Assembly (NCBI GenBank): GCA_033439795.1
Contig: JAUTDP010000008.1
Location: 2,294,001 to 2,358,000, forward strand
Source of the DNA: Sordaria brevicollis
Taxonomy: Eukaryota; Ascomycota; Sordariomycetes; Sordariales; Sordariaceae
Direction of reading: 5' to 3'
DNA length: 64,000 bases
The translations under genes were made by a program, and so were the position numbers. The notes beneath the pieces were generated by a model that was not told where the DNA came from, ran no database searches, and saw nothing but the letters and a program-made list of their open reading frames with translations. The first letter of the stretch is position 1. The number at the start of each line of letters is the position of its first letter. Positions 37,601-48,906 of this stretch are shown piece after piece.

Positions 37601-39439
37601 GATTCTGCCAAGACGGCCGACTGACTCCGGGTGACTGGGTGGGAGCCGTTGTCGCATCACCGATGAATCGAGTGGTCTCTGAGGGGTTGACTGTCGTACC
37701 ACAAAACCACCGACAAACCGCGGCGCGTGGGATATTGCCCAGACGGGATTTCTTTCTGAATCAGTCGACCAATGCCCAATCCACGGGATAAGTAGTCCGA
37801 GGAGAGCTCATGTGTCGTAAAGAAGAATGATCCTGTATCGACTCTGAATCAGCACGAACTTCCGTCACAAGTTTTCTGTGAATATCATCACATGTTATGG
37901 GTGACTAGTCCTTAGTGTCTTTGTCGTGCCCTTGGTTCTCGACCGAGCCGGCGCACAGGGTCTCCAAGGAGTCCATCAAGTGTGGTCCGGCGACATCGGC
38001 CCTCATGAGCAAGGCGTTGGAAAAGGGAGCTTGGTGATTGGCTTACTGAACGGTACATCGTTTGACCTCTCTTCGTCCTTGCCAGCCATCCGAGCAGGGG
38101 TCAAAATGTTAAACATGGATGCCTTGCATGCATTTGACGCTGGTGGATCTCGAGGCTAGCTTCAAGTGGATGCAAGATGGATTGCTACGAGTGTGGGGTG
38201 TTATTGACCGGCTTCATTGAGCGAGTGATGGTGTTTCATTTACACAGCCCTCTTTAGTCTTTAGTGAACAGAATAGCCCCTTGGATCATTCAATCATCGA
38301 GAACTGCGAAATATCCTCCGTCAATGGGGGCATTGGGGATGGCAATCAGTCATCTGTGCCAGCCTCTCTTCAGGGGCAAGTAAGAAAGTTCATGACGTGA
38401 TTTGCTGGGCCAGTCTAGAGGCTGTGATGCCGCGGCGCTTGAAGTTGCTATTAAACATTGGAAAGAGGAGGGAAATGTTTAAACCTCGTCACACAATTAT
38501 GCGGTACAGTACAAGAACTCCCCTTACCCTTTGCAGACCATGTTCGAACATCTGACGGCTGGTGGTACTGAAGCAGTGGTAAGGAAGATGAAAACCGACT
38601 ATTTGGAGAGGCAATGGTTTACGATATTATCCTATTTTTGTGAATTTGGTGATCTGTGTTTGGGGATTTGCCAATGGGTTGAGACAAACGCAGAAGAGTC
38701 GTCTGAAGTATTAGCGAGAGAGTCGTAAGATGTTTGTGTTGCCAGGAGAGTAAACACAGCTGGCAGAGTCACCGTTTTCGCGCTTGGTTGCAGCCGGTGT
38801 ACGGATGAGCGAGGAGTTGGCTTGTTGTAGATATTGGACAGCCGGCGTAAGTCAAAGTGCTCTGGTAAAACTCATTGTCATTTTGTCGATAGTATGTAGT
38901 CTTGCGAAGAAGGAGCATTGGAAATCTCCCCACTTCTACCACTCCAACCTGTTTCCCCCCACACACCTGTGCCAATATACCCTCAGTTATTCCTGTTTTG
39001 GCGCTGGGGCTGCTCTTGCCGCGTTAGCTACCACATGCTTTGAGTGTGAAACCAACCAATGTGCGTCTTTGGATTGTCCACTGGGATCCACCCGGATATG
39101 GTCCCTTCTCTGCTCTTGCATGCCTTCAAGCCCTCGCCGTTTCCCTTCCCAGGGCCTTGAGCTCCGGCTTGGCTTGCTCACAGTCCTGCCTGCTTGTTCA
39201 CCATTTGTGCTCCGCTCCGGTCAGTTCTCTTCTTGATTTGAGCAACCCGAGAGCCGACAAGAAAGTCGGATCTGGTGTTTGAATAGCCCCGAGTGGCTTC
39301 CACTTCTTTGGCCGCCAACCAAGTTGACCACCTTTTCCGTCCTCCGTTCTGCGCTGGCGTGTCCCTCCCGAACAACCCCCTCCCCCAATTTCTCTGACTC
39401 TCCCCGCCAGTGCCCTCCTTGGTTCATAAAATCCGTCGT

Positions 39440-40130
39440 TGCCCACCTCTTCCTCTCCTCGACCTCTTTTTTCTCTTTTTCTTGCACACTTTCGACCCTC
39501 CTACGCCTGGCACTGCTTTGCTCCTCTGTCAGCCTATTCAACAGGTCAACTAGGAGGTGCTCTCCCAAGTCAAAGTTACATATTCGTAAGTACTAAACTA
39601 AACAATACACGCTCCCTTTCCCATTTTCCCCTCTGCCCCGGCAGTTACACCGAACTGGACGAGACACGCGACATCCGGCAACACTTTTACCTGCCAAAGA
39701 GGCGTTCCGACGTGGAAAACGCCGTCCGCTGCAACCTACAAGCACACCGCAAGAGAACAGCATCAGACATATATGGCCAGCTCCAACATGCTATGTCTGG
39801 ATTTTTCCCTCTGCGAGCCTATAAAACCAAAAAGACTTCGTTCAGTTTCCCGAGAAAACACCATTCGATCATCCCGGCCCCTCGACTTCACAAGCTACGT
39901 ACACTGCCAAGTTTACGACCGGCAGGTAACCAACCATCGACTCCACCCACACACCCGACACTCAGCCCAGAAGATACGTACTTTTTCAAGCTCCTAGCCG
40001 AGACCACTGCCAAGACACCAAACGCCACGCATGTTCCGAAACCGGAGTCACAAGCCATTCTCCTCAGAGAGCGCGAACGCTGCGAAGACATGACACGGTA
40101 ACAGCCTGGAAGCTCAAAAAACAACATGCC
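39440..40130 (+). other. Candidate spliced transcript or distant leader exon
   Basis: A CT-rich stretch at 39440-39520 looks like a Neurospora promoter/leader. It is followed by a 59-nt intron-like segment, 39586-39644, with GTAAGT donor, a CTAAAC-like branch point and a pyrimidine tract ending GGCAG. A further donor-like GTAACC follows CAG near 39925. Frames across it resemble no protein family I recognise. It may be an untranslated leader exon of glutamate synthase or a separate gene. Confidence 0.3.
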
Positions 40131-41342
40131 TGGCCATTAGAAGGGCCAAGTCAGCAACAGCTTGGCATATTCTTCATGGTCGTGACAAGACAACCCGAAT
40201 GGACATGATGGGGACTTCGTCGTCACCAGGTGGAAACGCAGGGTAAAGCCAACTTTGTGGTGATGCCCCTGGCGCACTTGGTGGACCCCGCCCCCGCCCT
40301 CGCTAGGAGCCCTGGCCTTTTGGGGGAGAGCTTGTGCTGGGATCTCCCGGTCGCCCCCGGCCGCCCGCCCCCGCCTGTGCATCCCACATCCATCTTCCTC
40401 ACTATCACCAAAACGGCATGGAGCTTCTTTCACCTCCACCACTTTCACCTGCAGCGTCTTCCAATGGCGTCGAGATCGACTGCACTGACAAACACCGTCA
40501 ACACCATCATATCAGTACCGATGGTCAATCCTTCCGTCTGATCTTCTCGGCAAAATACGCTTGGGCTTGGGGTCTTGTCGATATCGGATGCTGCTGGCCT
40601 ATCAGGAGACAGGACGGAAGCCGCATAGGCGCGATAAGAAAGATTGCAATTGGCTTTTTTTCGTCATATCGCATCCCACGCAGCTGGTGTTGGAGTTGTG
40701 AGTGGGCAGCCCTGGAATTGGCTGGGTGCGACTGTGCGTTCAATTGCATCACAAGCTCACACGAGGGCAGCTGCGGGTGTACTCTAGACAACTCTCGAGT
40801 ACCACTGCAGGAGGGCATCACCATCAACTCGCACATGGACACACATACCCACCCACTTCTACCCCAAGGTCCTGTCCCAATGTTCGCAGCAAGCCATCGG
40901 ATGGTGTGTTAGCGACGACACATCTGCTGTTCCGTTTGTCCCTCCACACAGACTCTCTCAACCTCAGCCGGTGGCTTGGGCGTTTTCTATCATGATGCTT
41001 TCAATTCGGATCAGGGACCCGGTGTGTCAGTCTTGGCTTCGGAGCCCCTCCTTCTCTTTTGTTGCGAAGAGCTTGGCCAGGACCCCCTTTTGCCTGTTGT
41101 CCATGGTAGCTGGCTCAGCATGCCCAGATCGGGCATACTTGCTGCTTTGACTTGGGGTCCTCACTCTTCTGTGTCTTGTCTGCAATAATTGTCCGGTCTC
41201 GGGCTCTGCCCGGAACTCCCAGGCATAAAGCCGTTTCGCCTGTCAGCTTTCGTCCAACTGCATGATTGCAATATCCAGAAGCCCCCCACCTCGCTGTGCA
41301 GATCGAATATTCGGCCTTCAATCTTTAAATGTGCCATGACAT

Positions 41343-41365
41343 CTAACTGACTCCATTCTCCCTAG
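41343..41365 (+). promoter_or_regulatory. Probable 3' splice site in the glutamate synthase leader
   Basis: CTAAC at 41343-41347 lies 16 bases before CCTAG ending at 41365, with pyrimidines between. This is the standard Neurospora branch point and acceptor spacing. The sequence after it is pyrimidine-rich up to the ATG at 41511. The donor partner is unknown. Confidence 0.45.
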
Positions 41366-41510
41366 ATCCTTTCGTCTCATCCGAGCCGCCCTTTCTTCCT
41401 TCCTCTTCTCCATTTTCTACATCTCGAGCTCCGAAAGCCAAGTCGGCGTCTTTGACATTTTCTGAACGATACCCATACCTCGAGCGTTTGCCAAGGACAG
41501 CCTGCCTAGC

Positions 41511-44500
41511 ATGGGCGCTATCGAGGATTTCGACGACCGACAAGTGCATCTTGAGACAGAGAAAGAGGAATATCATCCTTATGAATACCAAACAGATAAT
41601 AACTCTTCGTGGGCTGGCGCCCTGCCGGTGAAGCAGTGCGTCTGACACCAATACCCTTGTACTAATTCGGCCAGGCTGTTAACAAAGTGTCGCAGGGGAT
41701 TGTACGATCCTGAGCTCGAAAAGGATGCCTGCGGTGTAGGCTTTGCTTGGTAAGACCCCAGAGAGAAACTCGAGGTACATTGACCAAACACTGACTAGCC
41801 ACGCTACAGCCATATCAAGGGCAAGCCTAGCCACAAGATCGTCAGCGATGCACGAAACCTTCTTTGCAACATGACCCATCGTGGTGCCGTGGGATCAGAC
41901 GCACGCGATGGTGATGGTGCCGGTGTCATGACATCGATCCCCCACAAGTTCTTCGTCAAGAATTTTGCGCGCGAAAATGGAGTTACGCTTCCTCCACTGG
42001 GCCAGTATGCAGTGGGAAACCTCTTCTTCAAGCCCGATCCCGAGACACTGCAGGAGTCGAAGCGGCAGTTGGAAGAGATTGCCGAGTCATTGGGCTTGAG
42101 GGTTCTGGGATGGCGAGAGCCTCCTGTGGATTCTACTTTGCTTGGTCCTGCTGCGCTTTCCCGAGAGCCTGCCATTCTGCAGCCTTTTGTGGTGCTGGCG
42201 TCTGCTTACGGGACCGGCAATGAGCCAGTAACGACCGACCCCGAGAAGTTTGACGAGAGGCTGTTTGAGCGGCAGCTCTATGTTCTTCGGAAGAGGGCTA
42301 CACACACGATTGGTCTGCAGAACTGGTTCTACATCTGCTCCCTTTCCAACAAGAACATTGTCTACAAGGGTCAGTTGGCGCCGGTTCAAGTTTACCAATA
42401 CTACAATGACTTGGTGAACTATGATTACGAGGCTCACTTTGCCTTGGTGCATTCACGTTTCTCTACCAACACCTTCCCCTCCTGGGATCGTGCTCAGCCT
42501 CTCCGATGGGCTGCTCACAACGGTATGTGATAGACCTTGACTGTAAAATACTTGCTATCCCTTGCTAACAAAAACCCTTACAGGTGAGATCAATACCCTT
42601 CGTGGTAACAAGAACTGGATGCGTGCCCGTGAAGGTGTCATGCAGTCTGATGTCTTTGGTGACGAGCTGGAACTTCTCTATCCTATCGTCGAGGCTGGCG
42701 GTTCCGACTCTGCTGCGTTCGATAACGTTTTGGAACTCCTCACTATCAACGGCGTGCTTTCTCTTCCCGAGGCTGTGATGCTGATGGTTCCTGAGGCTTG
42801 GCAAGGGAACCAGAGCATGGATCCCAAGAAGGCGGCCTTCTATGAGTGGGCAGCTTGCCAAATGGAGCCTTGGGATGGTCCTGCTCTCTTCACTTTTGCT
42901 GATGGCCGTTTCTGTGGTGCCAACTTGGACCGTAATGGTCTCAGACCATGCCGTTACTACGTGATGGATGATGACCGCATCATCTGCGCTTCCGAGGTCG
43001 GCACTATCCCCGTTGAGCCCGAGAAGATCATCCAGAAGGGCCGTCTCCAACCCGGTCGCATGCTTCTTGTTGACACTCGTGCTGGTCGCATCATTGATGA
43101 CTCCGAGTTGAAGGCTGCTGTCTCTAGTCGTGAGGATTTCAGATCATGGCTTGACAATGAGCTTATCACCATGCCTCAGGTTCTCGAGACACTCTCCCAG
43201 AGCCAGAGCGTTGAGCTTGCCGCCAAGCCTGATGCCACCAGAATCCAGGAGGACCCTCTGTTGCACGCTTTCGGATACACCTTCGAGCAGGTGAGCTTGC
43301 TGCTTGGCCCCATGGCTTCCGATGAAAAGGAAGCTCTTGGTTCCATGGGTAACGATGCTCCTCTTGCCTGTCTGTCTGATGCTCCCAAGTTGCTGTACGA
43401 GTATTTCCGTCAGCTCTTTGCTCAGGTCACCAACCCTCCTATCGACCCCATCAGAGAGTCGATTGTCATGTCTCTTGAATGCTATGTTGGTCCTCAGGGC
43501 AACCTGCTTGAGATGGACCCCTCTCAGTGCGGGAGACTGTTGCTTCCTAGCCCTATCCTCTCCATTCCCGAATTCAATGCGCTCAAGAACATGTCCACTG
43601 TCCACCCCGAGTGGACGGTCAAGACCATCGACTTGACATTCCCCAAGAAGGAAGGCATTGAGGGCTACATCAGACACCTCGACTACATCTGCAAGGAGGC
43701 TACTGCCGCTATTGAGGCTCGTGATCGTATCATTGTCCTTTCAGACCGCAAGACCTCCAAGGACCGTGTTGCGGTTTCTGCTCTCCTCGCTGGTGGCATG
43801 GTCCATCACCACCTTGTCAGCAACAAGTGGCGTGCTATGGCTGCCATCGTCGCTGAGACGGCTGAGGCTCGTGAGGTTCACCACATGTGCGTGCTCCTTG
43901 GCTATGGTATTGACGCCATCAACCCCTACCTTGCCATGGAGTGCATCATCAAGCTTAACAAGGAGAAGCTTATCAAAAAGAAGCTTACCGATGATGAGCT
44001 CATCTACAACTACAAGCACTCCTGCGATGGCGGTATTCTCAAGGTTATGAGCAAGATGGGTATTTCTACCTTGGCCAGTTACAAGGGCGCCCAGATCTTT
44101 GAGGCTTTGGGCGTTGATGACAGTGTGGTTGAGCGCTGCTTCAAGGGTACTGCTTCCCGTATCAAGGGCATCACCTTCGAACTCATCGCCGAAGACGCCT
44201 TCCGTCTGCATGAGCGCGGCTTCCCATCGCGTTACACGGTTGGTGTTCCTGGACTTCCCGAGTCTGGCGAATACCACTGGCGTGACAATGGCGAGGCACA
44301 CGTTAACGATCCTACGTCCATTGCCAACATTCAGGATGCCGTCCGTACCAAGAACGACAAGTCATACGAGGCCTATTCACTCTCCGAATACGAGCAGATC
44401 AAGTCTTGTACGCTTCGTGGTATGCTTGACTTCAAGTTCGACGATTGTACTCCCATTCCCATCGATCAGGTTGAGCCCTGGACCGAGATTGTTCGTCGCT

Positions 44501-47500
44501 TCTGCACTGGCGCCATGTCGTACGGCTCTATTTCCCTGGAATCCCACTCTACCTTGGCTGTGGCCATGAACAGACTCGGTGGCAAGTCCAACACTGGTGA
44601 AGGCGGTGAAGATCCTGAGCGCTCGCAGAGAATGGCCAACGGCGATACCATGCGCTCTGCTATCAAGCAGGTTGCCTCGGGTCGTTTCGGTGTTACATCC
44701 GCTTATCTGGCCGACTCTGATGAACTTCAGATCAAGATGGCGCAGGGTGCTAAGCCTGGTGAGGGTGGTGAGCTTCCTGGACACAAGGTTTCCAAGTCCA
44801 TTGCCCGCACTCGTCATTCCACCCCCGGTGTCGGTCTCATCTCGCCTCCTCCCCATCACGATATCTACTCGATCGAAGACTTGAAGCAGCTCATCTATGA
44901 CCTCAAGTGCTCGAGCCCTCGTTCCCGCGTCTCCGTCAAGCTCGTGTCTGAGACCGGTGTCGGTATCGTTGCCTCCGGTGTCGCTAAGGCCAAGGCTGAT
45001 CACATTCTCATCTCCGGCCATGACGGCGGCACTGGCGCCTCTCGCTGGACTGGCATCAAGTATGCCGGTCTCCCCTGGGAGTTGGGTCTTGCTGAGACTC
45101 ACCAGACCTTGGTTCTCAACGACCTCCGTGGCCGCGTTGTTGTTCAGACTGATGGTCAGCTTCGTACCGGCCGTGATGTTGCCATCGCTTGCTTGCTCGG
45201 TGCTGAAGAATGGGGTTTTGCTACCACTCCTCTCATCGCCATGGGTTGCATTATGATGCGCAAGTGCCATCTCAATACTTGCCCGGTCGGTATTGCAACT
45301 CAGGACCCTGAGCTCCGTAAGAAGTTCACCGGAACGCCTGAGCATGTGATCAACTTCTTCTACTATGTTGCGAACGAGCTCCGTGCCATCATGGCTAGGC
45401 TCGGTTTCCGCACCATCAACGAAATGGTTGGGCATGTTGAGGTGCTCAAGGTCCGCGAGGATCTCAGAACCAAGAAGACTTCCAACATCGATTTGTCTCT
45501 CATCCTGACGCCCGCTCACAAGCTCCGTCCCGGAGTGGCAACCTTCAACGTCCGCAAGCAGGATCATAAGCTTTATGTCCGCTTGGACAACAAGCTTATT
45601 ACAGAGGCTGAGTTGACGCTTGATAAGGGCCTGCCTTCGCGTATTGAGTGCGATATTGTCAACACTGACCGCGCCATGGGCACTTCGCTGTCCTACCAAA
45701 TCTCTAAGCGCTACGGCGAGAAGGGACTGCCTGATGACACTGTCCATGTTAACATCAAGGGCTCTGCGGGTCAGTCATTCGGTGCTTTCCTTGCTCCGGG
45801 TGTCACACTTGAGCTGGAGGGTGATGCCAACGATTATGTCGGCAAGGGTCTCTCCGGTGGTAGACTCATTGTCTATCCTCCTCGTTCCGCTGTCTTCAAG
45901 GCTGAGGAGAACATCATCGTTGGTAACGTCTGCTTGTACGGAGCCACCAGCGGTACTTGCTTCTTCCGCGGTGTTGCAGCTGAGCGTTTCGCTGTGCGCA
46001 ACTCTGGCGCCACCGCCGTCGTTGAGGGCGTCGGTGACCACGGTTGCGAGTACATGACTGGTGGTCGCGTCGTCATCCTGGGCAGCACCGGTCGAAACTT
46101 CGCCGCCGGTATGTCTGGTGGAATTGCCTACATCTTGGACATCAAGGGCGACTTCTTGACGAAGCTCAACACCGAGATGGTTGAAGCCAGCACTCTTGAG
46201 GAGGCCGAGCCCGAAGAGATTGCATTCATCCGCGGTCTCGTCGAGGATCACCACCATTACACTGGCTCCGAGCTTGCTGCTCGTATTCTCGTTGACTTCT
46301 CCCGCGCACTCAAGCGCTTCATCAAGGTACTGCCTGTGGACTACAAGCGCGTCCTGGAGGAGGAGAAGGCCAAGGCTGCTGAGCAGGCCGCCGAGAACAA
46401 GCGGGCTGAGTACAACCTTCCTGCGGCTGCGAAGAAGGAGAAGGATCCCCACGCACCCAAGCTTCAGGATATTGAGGAGAGCATCACCGACAACACCATC
46501 AGCAAGAAGAAGGCGCTTGTGCTGGACAAGACGCGCGGCTTCATGAAGTATCAGCGCCGTGCTGAGAAGTATCGGAAGCCCGCCACTCGTATCAAGGACT
46601 GGGCCGAACTGTCTCAGCGTCTTGACGAGGATGAGCTCAAGTACCAGTCTGCCCGCTGCATGGACTGCGGTGTTCCTTTCTGTCAGTCGGACAGCGGCTG
46701 CCCTATTTCCAACATTATCCCCAAGTGGAACGAACTGGTCTTCCAGGGTCAGTGGCGCGATGCCCTGAACCGCCTGCTCATGACGAACAACTTCCCCGAG
46801 TTCACTGGTCGCGTTTGCCCTGCTCCTTGCGAGGGCGCTTGCGTCTTGGGAATCAACGAGCAGCCTGTTGGTATCAAGTCCATCGAGTGTGCCATCATTG
46901 ACCGTGGCTTCGAGATGGGATGGATGGTTCCGGAGCCCCCCAAGGTCCGCACCGGCAAGAATATTGCCATTATCGGATCCGGTCCTGCTGGTCTCGCAGC
47001 CGCCGACCAGCTGAACAAGGCTGGCCACACTGTTACTGTGTATGAGCGTGCCGACCGTCTTGGTGGTCTGCTCATGTACGGTATCCCCAACATGAAGTTG
47101 GACAAGCGCATCGTCAAGAGGCGTACTGATTTCATGGCTGCCGAGGGTGTCCAGTTCAAGACTGGTGTTGCGGTTGGCGAGGATATCACACTCATGGATC
47201 TCAAGAAGCAGAATGATGCCGTCATCATTGCTACCGGTGCCACTGTTGCCCGCGATCTTCCCATCAAGAACCGCAATCTTGAGGGTATTCATTTCGCTAT
47301 GGAGTTCTTGCACAAGAACACCAAGTCCCTCCTTGACTCCGAGCTGGCTGACGGCTCCTACATCTCTGCCAAGGACAAGCATGTCATTGTTATTGGTGGT
47401 GGTGATACCGGTAACGACTGCATTGGTACCTCTGTCCGCCACGGTGCCAAGTCGGTCATTAACTTTGAGCTCCTTCCCAAGCCTCCCCCGGCTCGTGGTC

Positions 47501-48042
47501 GTGACAACCCCTGGCCTCAGTGGCCCCGCATCTACCGTGTTGACTACGGCCACGACGAGGTCAAGCAACACACTGGCCAGGATCCTCGTGAGTACTGCAT
47601 CATGTCGGAGGAGTTTGTCGACGACGGCAACGGCAAGGTGAAGGGCATCAACACGATCCGCGTGGAGTGGACCAAGTCGGCCAGCGGTGGTTGGGACATG
47701 AAGAAGGTTGAGGGCTCGCAACAGTTCTTCCCGGCCGATCTCGTCCTTCTGTCCATGGGCTTCCTCGGACCCGAGGCTCGTGTGCTCGGCGATGAGATCG
47801 AGAAGGATCCTCGCAAGAACGTCAAGACTCCTCCCGGAAAGTACCACACCAATGTCGAGGGTGTGTTCGCTGCCGGTGATTGCCGTCGTGGACAGTCGCT
47901 CATTGTCTGGGGTATCAACGAAGGTCGCCAGGCTGCTCGCGAGGTCGATCTCTATCTCGAGAAGAGCACTTGCTTGCCTGTTACTGGAGGCATTGTCAAG
48001 CGCACTGCTGAGGAGGTGTTTGCTGCCGCCGCCGCCGCTTGA
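41511..48042 (+). CDS. glt1: Glutamate synthase (NADH-GOGAT), fused large and small domains
   Basis: Converts glutamine and 2-oxoglutarate to two glutamates with NADH, the second step of ammonium assimilation; known in Neurospora genetics as en(am)-2. Exons 41511-41635, 41696-41749, 41810-42522 and 42584-48042 encode 2116 residues. Cys54 in DACGVGF is the expected N-terminal nucleophile after removal of a 53-residue propeptide. The class II glutaminase domain follows ([16 protein letters not shown]). The central and FMN-binding region ends with a 3Fe-4S cysteine motif, [19 protein letters not shown], at about residues 1180-1200. A linker joins the small-subunit part: CMDCGVPFC at 1656, [10 protein letters not shown], the FAD motif [13 protein letters not shown] near 1760 and a second nucleotide site [15 protein letters not shown] stretch. 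Length matches other fungal enzymes. Codon use is strongly biased, fitting high expression. Confidence 0.97.
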
Positions 48043-48906
48043 ATATCGATAACGGGCACGGCATTGCGAGGAGGGTGCAGTTGTGATTCAGTCTCATGTT
48101 GAATGAGACGGGTGATGTGATTTCTGCATTGGGTTCCGTCAAGGTTGATACCATGTGTGGAGGATTTGTGTCTGCTGGTTTTGCTTTTTGGTTATTTTTG
48201 TCTTGCTGCATTTAAAAGCATGCATGCTCAGATATGGCCCTTGTGGGATTGCGATGTTCTCGCCAGTTTCCTGTTCTTCTTCTCATCTAGATCGTCAGTT
48301 GGCTTTGGAGTAGTAGTCTTTTGCCTGTATATAACATTGCAACTTTGCAAATACATACCTTTGCACAATGTTCGCTGTCTCATTGCCTCTGAACGTGACT
48401 GGCTTGCCTCGCAACATGTGAAGTCCAGCGTGAAGCTATCGTGACATTGTCTTGGCGGAGGTTTTCCTTGATCGAAATCGGAGAGCACGTGTAGCAATGA
48501 TTGGCCAATTGCAGATCTGAATACCCCTGTCATCATTGGTCAACTCCAGTGGAGCAGGCCTCGAACACGCCCCGACGCAATCCCTGCGACAGTGACGAAG
48601 TGATGTGGGGATGCGCTTCAAAGGGCTTCAGCGGATGGATCCACGAAGTCTGGCGGCTCCACGGCCTGCTGAACTGGAAGTACGAACACCCGAACAACTT
48701 GAACCTACCACAGTTTTGGCGCCATGACCTTCTCTGCGCAATCTTGTGATCGCATCTTGTTTTTCCACGAAGCTTGAGTTTGGACTGCTTGCCATCCATT
48801 ATCGCAACAATATCGGGCATCCCACCGTATCTTTCAAAAGCGTCTCCGAGACAAGCCTTGATCAAACAGCAGCCAGCCGCAATAACACGACAACACCACT
48901 GCGACC
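48043..48906. other. Intergenic region glutamate synthase-VTC4
   Basis: 3' untranslated region of glutamate synthase, then the VTC4 promoter. Contains one CACGTG (listed separately). Confidence 0.5.
48486..48491. promoter_or_regulatory. CACGTG E-box upstream of VTC4, possible NUC-1 site
   Basis: CACGTG lies 416 bp upstream of the VTC4 ATG. The Neurospora phosphate activator NUC-1, like yeast Pho4, binds this hexamer. A single palindromic hexamer in about 0.9 kb can occur by chance, so the link to phosphate control rests on the identity of the downstream gene. Confidence 0.35.

Larger units (their letters stand above)
34688..41510. other. 6.8-kb gap without an assigned gene upstream of glutamate synthase
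   Basis: No frame shows a domain. The stretch at about 35095-35180 is rich in GTACC/GGTAC short repeats. At 39440-40130 there is a pyrimidine-rich tract followed by a well-formed 59-nt intron signal (donor 39586, acceptor 39644), listed separately. Near 41343-41365 a CTAAC branch point and CCTAG acceptor suggest an intron in the leader of the glutamate synthase gene. Any gene here would be small, non-coding or unfamiliar to me. Confidence 0.4.

Noticed and set aside
41329..41350. Two overlapping mini-frames (ATGTGCCATGACATCTAA and ATGACATCTAACTGA) as upstream frames of glutamate synthase
   Set aside because: They overlap the CTAAC branch point and sit before the likely acceptor at 41365, so they are probably intronic.
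44377..45747. 456-codon minus-strand frame
   Set aside because: Same cause: mirror of the biased glutamate synthase coding sequence.
45775..47847. 690-codon minus-strand frame
   Set aside because: Antisense to the glutamate synthase exon; strong codon bias of the sense gene keeps the opposite frame open. No domain.
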